Positions 40,976 to 49,645 of a DNA stretch of 64,000 nucleotides are shown piece after piece. A program made the translations under genes and the position numbers. Every line of letters starts with the position of its first letter. The first letter of the stretch is position 1. The notes under the pieces were generated by a model. The model did no database searches. It was not told where the DNA came from and saw nothing but the letters and a program-made list of their open reading frames with translations. Source of the stretch: Lentzea sp. NEAU-D7 (lineage in GTDB: Bacteria; Actinomycetota; Actinomycetes; Mycobacteriales; Pseudonocardiaceae); NCBI RefSeq assembly GCF_026242055.1, contig NZ_JAPJDL010000029.1:1271-65270 (forward strand), in the 5' to 3' direction.

Positions 40976-42370
40976 ATGTCTGAACAGGAGTACCGCGTCG
41001 AGCACGACACGATGGGTGAGGTCCGCGTGCCGATCGACGCATTGTGGCGCGCCCAAACACAACGCGCGGTCGAGAACTTCCCGATTTCCGGTCGAGGCCT
41101 GGAACGCGCCCAGATCAGGGCACTGGGCCTGCTCAAGGCAGCGGCGGCCAGGGTGAACGCCCGGCTGGGCGTTCTCGACGAGGACCTCGCCTCCGCCATC
41201 GCCGCCGCGGCCGACGAGGTGGCCGCGGGCCAGTGGGACGCCCACTTCCCGGTCGACGTCTTCCAGACGGGCTCCGGCACGTCCTCGAACATGAACGCCA
41301 ACGAGGTCATCGCCACCCTCGCCACCCGCGCACTGGGCCGCGACGTGCACCCGAACGACCACGTCAACGCCTCGCAGTCGTCCAACGACACGTTCCCGAC
41401 GACCCTGCGCGTGGCCGCCACCGAGGCCGTGGTGACCGACGTGATCCCGTCGCTCGAACACCTCCTGGGCGTCCTGGAGTCACGCGCCGCCGAGTGGTCC
41501 GACCTGGTCAAGTCGGGCCGCACCCACCTCATGGACGCCGTCCCGATCACCCTGGGCCAGGAGGCGGGCGCCTGGGCGGCCCAGGTCCGCTACTCCGTCG
41601 AGCGCCTGCGGTCCTCCATCCCGCGGCTGGCGGAACTGCCGATCGGCGGCACCGCGGTCGGCAGCGGCCTGAACGCCCCCGAGGGCTTCGGCGCGGCCGT
41701 GTCGGCCGAACTGGCCAAGACCACCGACCTGCCACTCGTGGAAGCCCGCGACCACTTCGAGGCCCAGGCCACCCAGGACGGCGTCGTCGAGATCTCCGGC
41801 CAGCTCCGCGCGTCGGCCGTGGCACTGTTCAAGATCGCCAACGACCTCCGCTGGCTGGGCTCCGGCCCCCGCACCGGCCTCGGCGAACTGGCGCTTCCGG
41901 ACCTCCAGCCGGGCAGCTCGATCATGCCGGGCAAGGTCAACCCGGTGATCTCCGAAGCCACGATGATGGTCGTCGCGCAGGTCATCGGCAACGACGCCAC
42001 CGTCGCGTTCGCCGGCTCGCAGGGCAACTTCCAGCTGAACGTGATGCTGCCGGTCATCGCCCGCAACGTCCTGGAGTCGTCCCGCCTGCTCGCCGCCGTG
42101 GCCCGCCTGCTCGCCGACAAGGTCCTGCTCAACACCGAACCGCAGGTGGCGCGGATGAGCGAGTACGCGGAGTCGTCCCCGTCCATCGTCACGCCGCTGA
42201 ACCGCTACATCGGCTACGAGGAGGCGGCGTCGATCGCCAAGCAGTCGCTGAAGGAGCGCAAGACGATCCGCGAGGTGGTGCTGGAGCGCGGCCACGTGCC
42301 GGGCAAGCTCACCGAGGAACAGCTGGACGCGGCGCTCGACGTGCTGCACATGGCCCGCGGCGGCCGCTGA
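40976..42370 (+). CDS. fumC: Class II fumarate hydratase
   Basis: 464-residue fumarase (fumarate to malate, TCA cycle). It has TGSGTSSNMNANEV, NASQSSNDTFPTT, the GRTHLMDAVPITLGQE helix and the superfamily signature GSSIMPGKVNP. Fe-S independent tetramer. Monocistronic, ended by the hairpin at 42378. In mycobacteria fum lies next to glpX; here about 6 kb of accessory genes separate them. Confidence 0.97.
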   Translation: MSEQEYRVEHDTMGEVRVPIDALWRAQTQRAVENFPISGRGLERAQIRALGLLKAAAARVNARLGVLDEDLASAIAAAADEVAAGQWDAHFPVDVFQTGSGTSSNMNANEVIATLATRALGRDVHPNDHVNASQSSNDTFPTTLRVAATEAVVTDVIPSLEHLLGVLESRAAEWSDLVKSGRTHLMDAVPITLGQEAGAWAAQVRYSVERLRSSIPRLAELPIGGTAVGSGLNAPEGFGAAVSAELAKTTDLPLVEARDHFEAQATQDGVVEISGQLRASAVALFKIANDLRWLGSGPRTGLGELALPDLQPGSSIMPGKVNPVISEATMMVVAQVIGNDATVAFAGSQGNFQLNVMLPVIARNVLESSRLLAAVARLLADKVLLNTEPQVARMSEYAESSPSIVTPLNRYIGYEEAASIAKQSLKERKTIREVVLERGHVPGKLTEEQLDAALDVLHMARGGR

Positions 42371-42377
42371 CGCCAGG

Positions 42378-42406
42378 AGGGGAGCTGTCCCTGGGGCAGC
42401 TCCCCT
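42378..42406 (+). terminator. fumC terminator
   Basis: AGGGGAGCTG pairs with CAGCTCCCCT, with a 9-nt loop, 7 nt after the fumC stop. Confidence 0.75.
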
Positions 42407-42450
42407 GCTCGCAGAACGAGTTCGTCACAGCGGGTCAGACGCACCCGTGC

Positions 42451-43122
42451 TCAGGAGTACATCGCGAGCCAGATGGCGATGTAGTGGCAGATCGCCGCCA
42501 CCACGGTCGCGGCGTGGAAGAACTCGTGGTACCCGAACACCTGCGGCCACGGGTTGGGCCACCGGGTCGCGTAGAACACCGCTCCCACCGTGTAGAGAGC
42601 CCCGCCCACCAGCAGCAGCACCAGGGCCGCGACCCCGGCGTGGTGCAGCAGCTCGGGCAGCACGAAGACCGCGACCCACCCGAGCGCGATGTAGATGGGC
42701 ACACCGAGCCAGCGCGGCGCGTGCGGCCAGGCCAGCTTCAGCGTGACGCCGAGGATCGCGCCGACCCACACCACGGTGAGCACGACGCGCCCCGTGCCGG
42801 GATTCATGGCCAGCAGCGCGAACGGCGTGTAGGTACCGGCGATGAACACGAAGATCATCGAGTGGTCCATGCGCTTCATCCACGTGCGGACGCGGTCGGA
42901 CTTCCACGTCACGCGGTGGTACAGCGCCGAAACACCGAAGAGGCCCACGACCGTGAGGCCGTAGACGGAGGTTGCCAGGGCAGCGCGCGCGGACACCGTG
43001 GACGCCGCGAGAGCGATCAACGTCGCGCCTGTCGCCACCGAGGCGATGAACGACCAGAAGTGCAGCCATCCACGCAGGCGCGGCCGCAGTCCGGGCTGGG
43101 GAGGAACGGTCGCAGTGGTCAC
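42451..43122 (-). CDS. Hemolysin III / PAQR family membrane protein
   Basis: 223 residues with seven hydrophobic segments. The PAQR-type polar motifs are ALYHRVTW (Ser-x3-His region, SALYHR), RMDHSMIFVFIAGTYTPF and FHAATVVAAICHY, whose His residues would bind zinc. The 'hemolysin' label is historical; members may be membrane-bound hydrolases or lipid sensors. In M. tuberculosis a homologue also neighbours the short-chain prenyl transferase gene. Divergent from the prenyl transferase at 43200. Confidence 0.92.
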   Translation of the reverse strand: MTTATVPPQPGLRPRLRGWLHFWSFIASVATGATLIALAASTVSARAALATSVYGLTVVGLFGVSALYHRVTWKSDRVRTWMKRMDHSMIFVFIAGTYTPFALLAMNPGTGRVVLTVVWVGAILGVTLKLAWPHAPRWLGVPIYIALGWVAVFVLPELLHHAGVAALVLLLVGGALYTVGAVFYATRWPNPWPQVFGYHEFFHAATVVAAICHYIAIWLAMYS

Positions 43123-43199
43123 GGGAACCTAGGTTACGCGACCGTAGGTTTCCGACCAGTACTCAGTGATGAACCTTGCACGGCGTACGCTGTTCGGAC

Positions 43200-43982
43200 G
43201 TGGCACTCCGCACCCGTGTGAAAGACGTCGCTATCCACCTCTACGAGTGGATTCTCCGCCGCGAGCTGAGCACGACGCCACAGGCGCCCAAACACGTCGG
43301 CGTGGTCCTCGACGGCAACCGCAGGTGGGCCAGGGAAGCCGGCTTCACCGATGTCGCGCACGGCCACAGGGCCGGCGCGCGCAAGATCCTCGAACTGCTC
43401 GACTGGTGCGGTGACGCCGACGTGGAGGTCGTCACCCTCTGGATGCTGAGCACCGACAACCTCAACCGCGACAACGACGAGCTCGCGCCGTTGCTCGACA
43501 TCATCGCGGACATCACCGACGAGCTGGCCGGGGACGGCAAGCCGTGGCGCGTCCGGCACGTCGGTGCCATCGACATGCTGCCCAAGGAGCACGCCGAGCG
43601 CCTCACGAACGCCGCGGCGCGCACCAAGAACCGCACGGGCATCCAGGTCAACGTCGCCGTCGCGTACGGCGGGCGGCAGGAGATCGCGGACGCCGTCCGG
43701 AAGCTCCTGCAGGCGCACGCCGAGCGTGGCGGCACCATCGAGGAGCTCGCCGAGGTGCTCGACGTCGACCACATCGCGGAGCACCTCTACACGTCCGGGC
43801 AGCCCGACCCCGACCTGATCATCCGCACGTCCGGTGAGCAGCGGCTCTCCGGTTTCATGCTCTGGCAGTCGGCGCACTCGGAGTTCTGGTTCTGCGAGGC
43901 CTACTGGCCCGGCTTCCGGCGCACCGACTTCCTGCGGGCCATGCGCGAGTACGCCAAGCGCCACCGCCGTTACGGCAGCTGA
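43200..43982 (+). CDS. Cis-isoprenyl diphosphate synthase (UppS-like, short-chain type)
   Basis: 260 residues from GTG 43200. It has the cis-prenyltransferase signature VVLDGNRRWA (Asp38), GHRAGARKILELLDWC, VVTLWMLSTDNLNR, NVAVAYGGRQEI and the C-terminal LIIRTSGEQRLSGFMLWQSAHSEFWF. The Rv1086-type enzyme makes Z,E-farnesyl diphosphate, which a second enzyme extends to decaprenyl phosphate. The residues here (DGNRRWA rather than DGNGRWA; LSTDNLNR) fit that short-chain group. It supplies lipid carriers for wall and mannosyl-transfer reactions, such as that of the GT87 gene. Confidence 0.93.
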   Translation: MALRTRVKDVAIHLYEWILRRELSTTPQAPKHVGVVLDGNRRWAREAGFTDVAHGHRAGARKILELLDWCGDADVEVVTLWMLSTDNLNRDNDELAPLLDIIADITDELAGDGKPWRVRHVGAIDMLPKEHAERLTNAAARTKNRTGIQVNVAVAYGGRQEIADAVRKLLQAHAERGGTIEELAEVLDVDHIAEHLYTSGQPDPDLIIRTSGEQRLSGFMLWQSAHSEFWFCEAYWPGFRRTDFLRAMREYAKRHRRYGS

Positions 43983-43990
43983 CGAAACGC

Positions 43991-44026
43991 CGAAGGGGCG
44001 CTCACCACGAGGTGAGCGCCCCTTCG
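43991..44026. terminator. Perfect 16-bp terminator stem
   Basis: CGAAGGGGCGCTCACC-ACGA-GGTGAGCGCCCCTTCG. It lies between the convergent prenyl transferase and chaplin-like genes, 9 nt and 12 nt from their stops, and probably ends both. Confidence 0.9.
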
Positions 44027-44037
44027 AACCGAGAACG

Positions 44038-44310
44038 TCAGCCCTCGACGTTGACGTCGTCGCCGTCCACGACGCCGCCCGCGGCGCAGGTCTCGGTGAA
44101 GCTCGGGGAGTTGACCGGCACCGCAGCACCCAGCACGCCCACGTTGTTGTTGCAGGCGCCGACAACGGCGTTCACGTTGTTGCCGTTCAGCACGCTCAGC
44201 ACCGAGCCGTTGGTCTGGTGGAAGCCGTCAGGTGCCGCGGACGCCATCCCGGCGCCGAACATCATGAGGCCAGCCGCAGCGACCGTGGCGACACACGCCT
44301 TCTTCAGCAT
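44038..44310 (-). CDS. Small secreted chaplin-like protein A (90 aa)
   Basis: ATG 44310 with AAGGAGAA upstream. Signal peptide of about 25 residues (MLKKACVATVAAAGLMMF...ASA). The mature part has NGSVLSVLNGNNVNAVVGACNNNVGVLGAAVP and a second Cys in TETCAAGG. Asn/Gly/Val-rich alternation with two cysteines and the CNNNVGVLG step recalls the chaplin core (CGNTxxVIG), though the order differs, so it is a related or analogous surface peptide rather than a classical chaplin. Tandem with protein B. Confidence 0.75.
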   Translation of the reverse strand: MLKKACVATVAAAGLMMFGAGMASAAPDGFHQTNGSVLSVLNGNNVNAVVGACNNNVGVLGAAVPVNSPSFTETCAAGGVVDGDDVNVEG

Positions 44311-44401
44311 TTCTTCTCCTTGTGAACAAGTGCTACTGCCAGAAAGAGTCCAGGGACGCCCGAAACGACGCCCCTGGACATGAAAAAACTGCGAGCGAAA
44401 A

Positions 44402-44695
44402 TCAGCCGTCGACGTTGACGTCGTCGCCGTCCACGATGCCGCCGGCAGCGCAGGTCTCGGTGAAGCTCGGGGAGTTGATCGGCACCGCAGCACCCAGCAC
44501 GCCCACGTTGTTGCCGCAGACGCCGAGAACGGCGTTCACGTTGTTACCGTTCAGCACGCTCAGAAGCGAGCCGTTGGTCTGGTGGAAGCCGTGGTAGTGG
44601 TGGTGGTGGTCGTCGTCCCCTCCCGCCATGGCTGCCGGGGCGAACGCGAGCGACAGAGCAGCAGCGGCCGCAACCACTGCGAAAGTCCTCTTCAC
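44402..44695 (-). CDS. Small secreted chaplin-like protein B (97 aa)
   Basis: The start is set at GTG 44695: AAGGAG sits 6 nt before it, and the in-frame ATG at 44710 would contain that ribosome-binding site. Signal peptide VKRTFAVVAAAAALSLAF...AMA, then a His/Asp-rich stretch (GGDDDHHHHYHG) absent in protein A, then a nearly identical repeat region: FHQTNGSLLSVLNGNNVNAV, CGNNVGVLGAAVP and FTETCAAGGIVDGDDVNVDG. CGNN at the first cysteine is closer to the chaplin consensus. Upstream in the same direction as A, about 90 bp apart. Confidence 0.78.
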   Translation of the reverse strand: MKRTFAVVAAAAALSLAFAPAAMAGGDDDHHHHYHGFHQTNGSLLSVLNGNNVNAVLGVCGNNVGVLGAAVPINSPSFTETCAAGGIVDGDDVNVDG

Positions 44696-44920
44696 GTCAT
44701 TCTCCTTCATGTCGGGTCATCCCCGTCATTTCCGGAGTCTTCGGGGATCTCCGGACTTGGGGTCCTTGTGCGAAAGTTACCCGCGCCCGTTCAGCTTGAT
44801 GCTCCCATTAGCCCCATTGTGTGACACCAAGATCAACGACATTCCCCGATCAGGTGGTCGTCGTTTCGCGATTCGGTCGCGAGTAAGACGCTGTGGTAGA
44901 CGCCTTAAGCTCTCCGACTC

Positions 44921-46171
44921 ATGGACGCCAACGAGCTGGTGCGCGGATATCTGGTGCTGGGGCTGCGGCTCGGGCGCCTCGTGTCCGGGTTCGTCGACTC
45001 GTTCACCGGCGACCCGGCGTTGAGCCGCGCCGTCGACAACGAGCCGCGCCTGCACCCGAGGGCACTGGGCGACCACGCGCGTCGGCTGCGCGGGGAGATC
45101 CCCGGCAGCGACCTCGCTGACCAGCGCAAACAGTTCCTCGCCGCGCACCTGCGGGCGTTGGAGTGCACGGCCCGCAGGCTCGACGGCGAGCGCATCTCGT
45201 TCGTCGACGAGGTCGAGCGGTACTTCCAGGTGCGCATCCGCCCCGGTGACGAGGACGCGTACGCGCAGGCCCACCGCAAGCTCGACGTGGCGCTCGCCGG
45301 GCCGGGTTCGCTCGCCGACCGCCTCACAGCCTTCCGCGCGGCCGACGAGGTGCCCGCACGCAGGCTCCAGGGCGCCGTGCAGGCCCTGTCGAGCGCGCTG
45401 AGGGACCGGGTGCGCCAGAAGTACGCGCTGCCCGAGCAGGAGATCGTGGAGTACCGGATCGTCACGAACAAGCCGTGGAGCGGCTTCAACTACTACCTCG
45501 GCGGTTACCGCAGCCGGGTCGCGGTCAACGCCGACCTGGGCCACCGCATGGCGAACCTGCCGCACCTGGTCGCGCACGAGTCCTACCCCGGCCACCACAC
45601 CGAGCACTGCCGAAAGGAGTCAGGCCTGGTCGCCAAGCGCGGGTACGAGGAGCAGTCGATCTTCCTGATCAACACGCCGCAGTGCCTGATGGCCGAGGGC
45701 ATGGCCGATCTCGGCCTGCACGCCGCGGTCGGGCCCGGCTGGGGCGTGTGGACGGAGCAGATCTTCCGCGACCTGGGGTTGCGAATGGACGGCGAACTGT
45801 CCGAAGAGGTGGAGTCGGCGGCATCGGGCCTGCTCACGGTGCGGCAGGACGCCGCCCTGCTGCTACACGATCGTGGCGCGGATCAGGATGACGTCGTTGC
45901 GTACCTGCGCAGGTGGCTGCTGGTCCCGGAGCGTCGCGCACGGCAGATGGTCCGTTTCCTGGCCGATCCGCTGTGGCGCGCGTACACCACGACATACGTC
46001 GAAGGGGTGCGCCTGGTGCGGGCCTGGCTCGACGTCCGGGCGCCCGGCGAATCGCTCGACTCCCGCTATCTGAGACTTCTCGACGAGCCCCTCGTGCCGA
46101 AATCCCTCGAATCCCAGGTCAGGGACGGATTGTCGTGGCTGGCGCGCAACACGCACGAGAACAGCATGTGA
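44921..46171 (+). CDS. DUF885-family putative zinc metallopeptidase
   Basis: 416 residues. The signature AHESYPGHHTEH (His219, His225/226) is the DUF885 zinc-site motif, with downstream acidic AEGMADLGLHA supplying a glutamate. No signal peptide, so cytoplasmic. Most DUF885 proteins are longer (about 550 residues), so this is a compact version. The substrate is unknown. Flanking intergenic DNA to the left (44700-44920) holds promoter-like sequence only. Confidence 0.85.
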   Translation: MDANELVRGYLVLGLRLGRLVSGFVDSFTGDPALSRAVDNEPRLHPRALGDHARRLRGEIPGSDLADQRKQFLAAHLRALECTARRLDGERISFVDEVERYFQVRIRPGDEDAYAQAHRKLDVALAGPGSLADRLTAFRAADEVPARRLQGAVQALSSALRDRVRQKYALPEQEIVEYRIVTNKPWSGFNYYLGGYRSRVAVNADLGHRMANLPHLVAHESYPGHHTEHCRKESGLVAKRGYEEQSIFLINTPQCLMAEGMADLGLHAAVGPGWGVWTEQIFRDLGLRMDGELSEEVESAASGLLTVRQDAALLLHDRGADQDDVVAYLRRWLLVPERRARQMVRFLADPLWRAYTTTYVEGVRLVRAWLDVRAPGESLDSRYLRLLDEPLVPKSLESQVRDGLSWLARNTHENSM

Positions 46172-46329
46172 CCAGCGGAAACACGGCAGCGGTCACGTTT
46201 CGGGATGTTTTCGGGCAGATGACAAATCGGGATTCACCTGTGTGGCTTCGTGCAGATGGGGCACTCCCACAGGTAACTTCGAAAGCGGCGGGACGCGACC
46301 ACTGCGGACCGCGCAGGGAGGCTCTGATC

Positions 46330-46468
46330 GTGGCTGACAACGTCGCGAGGGGGCCGGCACCCGGCCCTCGTGGTCGACCTGCCTGACGCCACACCGGCGG
46401 AAGGCAAGACGATCAATCAGGGTGGTGCCTGGCCCAGCGAGGAGCGGACGCGGGTGCCGCGTTCGTGA
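46330..46468 (+). pseudogene. Frame-broken small ORF directly upstream of phoH2
   Basis: GTG 46330 (AGGGAGG 9 nt upstream) reads VADNVARG, then the frame is lost at a G5 run (46349-46353). Removing one G gives a 45-residue protein continuing RHPALVVDLPDATPAEG, then KTINQGGAWPSEERTRVPRS, ending at TGA 46466-46468. phoH2 begins 10 nt later. In mycobacteria PhoH2 is described as a pair with a small upstream antitoxin (PhoAT); this could be an equivalent, broken or mis-sequenced. The rest of 46172-46329 holds no gene, only an ACCTGTG/CACAGGT inverted repeat near 46240-46275. Confidence 0.4.
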
Positions 46469-46478
46469 GGGAGTTGCC

Positions 46479-47864
46479 GTGAACGCACGACGTCCCGCGA
46501 GCCGTTCCTCAGGCTCATCGCGCAGTTCTTCCTCCCGGCGCAAGTCCGCCGCCCCAGCCATCACGACATATGTGCTGGACACGTCGGTACTGCTGTCCGA
46601 TCCTCTCGCCGCCACCCGTTTCGCGGAGCACGAGGTCGTGCTCCCGCTCGTGGTGATCAGCGAGCTGGAGGGCAAGCGCCACCACCCCGAACTGGGATGG
46701 TTCGCGAGGGAAGCCCTGCGACTGCTCGACGACCTGCGCTTGCGGCATGGTCGCCTCGATTCGCCGATCCCCATCGGGGATCTGGGAGGCACCTTGCACG
46801 TCGAGCTCAACCACTCCGACCCGGAGGTGTTGCCATCAGGTTTCCGAACGGACTCCAACGACGCCCGAATCCTCGCCTGCTCCCTCAACCTCGCTGCTGA
46901 GGGACGCAACGTCACCCTGGTGACCAAGGACATGCCCCTGCGGGTCAAGGCCGGATCGGTCGGCCTGCAGGCGGAGGAGTACCGGGCACACGACGTCACC
47001 CTGTCAGGCTGGACGGGAATGTCCGATCTGGACGTTCCCCAGTCCCTGGTGGACAACCTGTTCAAGGACAACGTCGTCGACCCCACCCAGTACGAGGACC
47101 TGGAGCACATCGCGGAACTGCCCTGCCACACCGGAATCCGGTTGCTGGCGGGCACCTCGAGCGCTCTGGGCCGGGTGACCGCGGACAAGCAGATCAAGCT
47201 GGTGCGCGGAGATCGGGAGGCGTTCGGACTGCACGGGAGGTCCGCCGAACAGCGGATCGCCCTGGACCTGCTGCTGGACTCGGAGGTCGGCATCGTCTCG
47301 CTGGGCGGACGTGCCGGCACCGGCAAATCGGCACTGGCGCTGTGCGCCGGTCTCGAAGCGGTGATGGAACGCAGGCAGCACCGCAAGGTCGTGGTGTTCC
47401 GGCCGCTGTACGCGGTCGGTGGCCAGGAGCTCGGCTACCTGCCGGGTAGCGAGAACGAGAAGATGGGGCCGTGGGCGCAGGCGGTGTTCGACACCCTCGG
47501 CGCGCTGGTGAGCCAGGCGGTCGTGGAAGAGGTGATGGACCGGGGCATGCTCGAGGTCCTGCCCCTCACCCACATCCGCGGCCGCTCGCTGCACGACTCC
47601 TTCGTGATCGTGGACGAGGCGCAGTCGCTGGAGCGCAACGTGTTGCTGACCGTGCTGTCGCGACTGGGCAGCAACTCGCGGGTGGTGCTGACGCACGACG
47701 TGGCGCAGCGCGACAACCTGCGGGTCGGCCGGCACGACGGCGTGGCGGCGGTGATCGAGAAGCTGAAGGGCCACCCGCTCTTCGCCCACGTCACCCTGAC
47801 GCGCTCGGAGCGTTCGCCGATCGCGGCTCTCGTCACCGAGATGCTGGAGGACTACGCCTCGTAG
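46479..47864 (+). CDS. phoH2: PhoH2: PIN-domain/PhoH ATPase fusion
   Basis: 461 residues from GTG 46479 (GAGGGAG 5 nt upstream; the open frame to 46422 is rejected). The N-terminal PIN RNase domain has TYVLDTSVLLSDP and further acidic sites (SELEGKRHH, DSNDARIL). The C-terminal PhoH RNA helicase/ATPase has GGRAGTGKS (276-284) and FVIVDEAQSLER. The mycobacterial homologue unwinds and cleaves RNA and is treated as a toxin-antitoxin member. It ends with the hairpin at 47879. Confidence 0.95.
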   Translation: MNARRPASRSSGSSRSSSSRRKSAAPAITTYVLDTSVLLSDPLAATRFAEHEVVLPLVVISELEGKRHHPELGWFAREALRLLDDLRLRHGRLDSPIPIGDLGGTLHVELNHSDPEVLPSGFRTDSNDARILACSLNLAAEGRNVTLVTKDMPLRVKAGSVGLQAEEYRAHDVTLSGWTGMSDLDVPQSLVDNLFKDNVVDPTQYEDLEHIAELPCHTGIRLLAGTSSALGRVTADKQIKLVRGDREAFGLHGRSAEQRIALDLLLDSEVGIVSLGGRAGTGKSALALCAGLEAVMERRQHRKVVVFRPLYAVGGQELGYLPGSENEKMGPWAQAVFDTLGALVSQAVVEEVMDRGMLEVLPLTHIRGRSLHDSFVIVDEAQSLERNVLLTVLSRLGSNSRVVLTHDVAQRDNLRVGRHDGVAAVIEKLKGHPLFAHVTLTRSERSPIAALVTEMLEDYAS

Positions 47865-47878
47865 TGCCGTGAACGAGC

Positions 47879-47914
47879 ACCGGCCCCGCGCAGCTCTCGT
47901 TGCGCGGGGCCGGT
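47879..47914. terminator. phoH2 terminator
   Basis: ACCGGCCCCGCGCA pairs with TGCGCGGGGCCGGT, followed by TTT. It lies between the convergent phoH2 and ABC permease genes. Confidence 0.88.
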
Positions 47915-47920
47915 TTCGCT

Positions 47921-48691
47921 CTAGTCCAGGGCCCGTTTCATGAAGCCGCGCAGGCCGAGACCGCCGAAGAACGCGATCGCGACGACGAGCACGACCAGCA
48001 CGATCGGCAGCGGCATGTGCGGGACGTCCGGCACGAGCTCCGCGCGCATGCCCTCGCTCACGTAGGTCAGCGGGTTGAGCGCGCAGATCACCTTGAACCA
48101 CAGCAGGTCGTTGCTCAGCGACCGCCACGGGAACTGCGCGGACCCCGTGAACAGCAACGGCGTCAGGATCACCGCGAACATCACGTTGACCCGGCGCGCG
48201 GGCACCGACGTGCCGATGACCATGCCGACGCTGCCGCCGGCGAGACACCCGAGGACGATCACCAGCAACGCGCCGGGAATCCCGGACCACTGCCACGACA
48301 CGTCGAGCATCACGAACCCGACGGGCACCATCAGCACGGCCGCGAAGAACCCGCGGATCGCGCCGAACACGATCTTCTCCACCGCGACGAGCGGAATGGA
48401 GATCGGCGCGAGCAACCGGTCCTCGATTTCACGGGTCCAGGAGAAGTCGAGCACCAGCGGCAGCGTCGTGTTCTGCAACGCGCCCAGGAACCCGTTCATC
48501 GCGATGATGCCGGGTAAGAGCACCTGGGCGAAGTCGTCCTGGACGTACCCGATGTCCCCCAGCACCTTCGCGAAGATGAAGAGGATGAAGAACGGCTGGA
48601 TGATCACCTGCGCGAGGAAGCTCGGCAGTTCGCGGCCCGTGACGAAGACGTCGCGCCACAGGATCGCCTGGAAGGTCCTGAGTTGGCTCAC
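47921..48691 (-). CDS. ABC-2 permease, DrrB-like
   Basis: 256 residues from GTG 48691, overlapping the ATPase stop by 4 nt. Six hydrophobic segments; the conserved ABC-2 loop LTPLLFTGSAQFPW and ALNPLTYVSEGMRAEL match DrrB/daunorubicin-resistance type exporters. Works with the adjacent ATPase. The substrate is not predictable; the family exports drugs or lipids. Confidence 0.9.
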   Translation of the reverse strand: MSQLRTFQAILWRDVFVTGRELPSFLAQVIIQPFFILFIFAKVLGDIGYVQDDFAQVLLPGIIAMNGFLGALQNTTLPLVLDFSWTREIEDRLLAPISIPLVAVEKIVFGAIRGFFAAVLMVPVGFVMLDVSWQWSGIPGALLVIVLGCLAGGSVGMVIGTSVPARRVNVMFAVILTPLLFTGSAQFPWRSLSNDLLWFKVICALNPLTYVSEGMRAELVPDVPHMPLPIVLVVLVVAIAFFGGLGLRGFMKRALD

Positions 48692-49641
48692 CGCAACTCC
48701 CTGCCGGTCAGGTGGATGAAGACGTCTTCCAGGCTGGGCTTGCCGATCGCGACGTCGCTGACCGTGACGTCGAGGTCCCGCAGGACGTTCAGCACCGCGG
48801 GCAGCGTGACCGAGGTGTCGGAGTCGGTGTAGACGCGGAACGTGTCGTTCAGGTCCTCGACCCGCTGCACACCGTCCACTTCGGACAGCGCCTTGGTGGT
48901 CTTGGCGGCTTCGTGGCCGTTCGGGCTCACCGTGACGCTGACGGTGTTGCTGCCGGGCAGGCTCTTCGTGAGCTCGTCCGGCGTGTCCAGCGTGAGCAGC
49001 TTGCCGTGGTCGACGATGCCGACGCGGTCGCACAGCTTGGTGGCCTCGTCCATGTCGTGCGTGGTGAGCACGACCGTGACGCCGTCCGCGTGCAATGCGG
49101 CGACGCGCTCGTGGACGAAGAGCCTGGCCTGCGGGTCGAGGCCGGTGCTCGGTTCGTCGAGGAACAGCACCTTCGGCCGGTGCATCAGCGCGCGGGCGAT
49201 CATCAGCCGTTGCGCCTGACCGCCGGACAACGTGTCGACGAGCGCGTTCTGGTGGTCCTTGAGGCCCATCCGCTCGATGATGTCGTCGGCGAGCTTCTGC
49301 CGTTCCTTCGGCCCGATGCCGTGGTAAGCCGCGTGGAACAACAGGTTCTGCCGCGCGTTGAGCGACCGGTCGAGGTTGTTGCGCTGCGGCACGACGGCGA
49401 GCAGCTGCCGTGCGCGCTTGGAGTCGGCCACCACGTCGACGCCCTCCACGAGCGCCTGCCCCGAGGTGGGGCGGACGCGCGTGGTGAGGACGCCGACCGT
49501 GGTCGTCTTGCCCGCGCCGTTGGGCCCGAGCAGTCCGAAGACCTCACCGCGGCGGACTTCGAAGCTCAATCCGTCCACCGCAGGTTTTTGTCCCGTTTTA
49601 TAGACTTTGCGGAGATCTCTTACCGAGACCGCTTCGTCCAT
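48688..49641 (-). CDS. ABC transporter ATP-binding protein, DrrA-like
   Basis: 317 residues from ATG 49641. Walker A GPNGAGKTT, signature LSGGQAQRLMIARAL, Walker B VLFLDEPSTGLDP and H-loop TTHDMDEA. The C-terminal extension (about residues 225-317), with LPAVLNVLRDLDVTVSDVAIGKPSLEDVFIHLTG, is the DrrA regulatory domain. It begins 4 nt after the guaB1 stop, so guaB1, ATPase and permease form one operon. Confidence 0.93.
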   Translation of the reverse strand: MDEAVSVRDLRKVYKTGQKPAVDGLSFEVRRGEVFGLLGPNGAGKTTTVGVLTTRVRPTSGQALVEGVDVVADSKRARQLLAVVPQRNNLDRSLNARQNLLFHAAYHGIGPKERQKLADDIIERMGLKDHQNALVDTLSGGQAQRLMIARALMHRPKVLFLDEPSTGLDPQARLFVHERVAALHADGVTVVLTTHDMDEATKLCDRVGIVDHGKLLTLDTPDELTKSLPGSNTVSVTVSPNGHEAAKTTKALSEVDGVQRVEDLNDTFRVYTDSDTSVTLPAVLNVLRDLDVTVSDVAIGKPSLEDVFIHLTGRELR

Positions 49642-49645
49642 CAAT

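Noticed and set aside
41044..43221. 725-codon plus-strand open frame over fumC
   Set aside because: Out of frame with fumC and running through its terminator; Arg/Pro/Gly-rich shadow.
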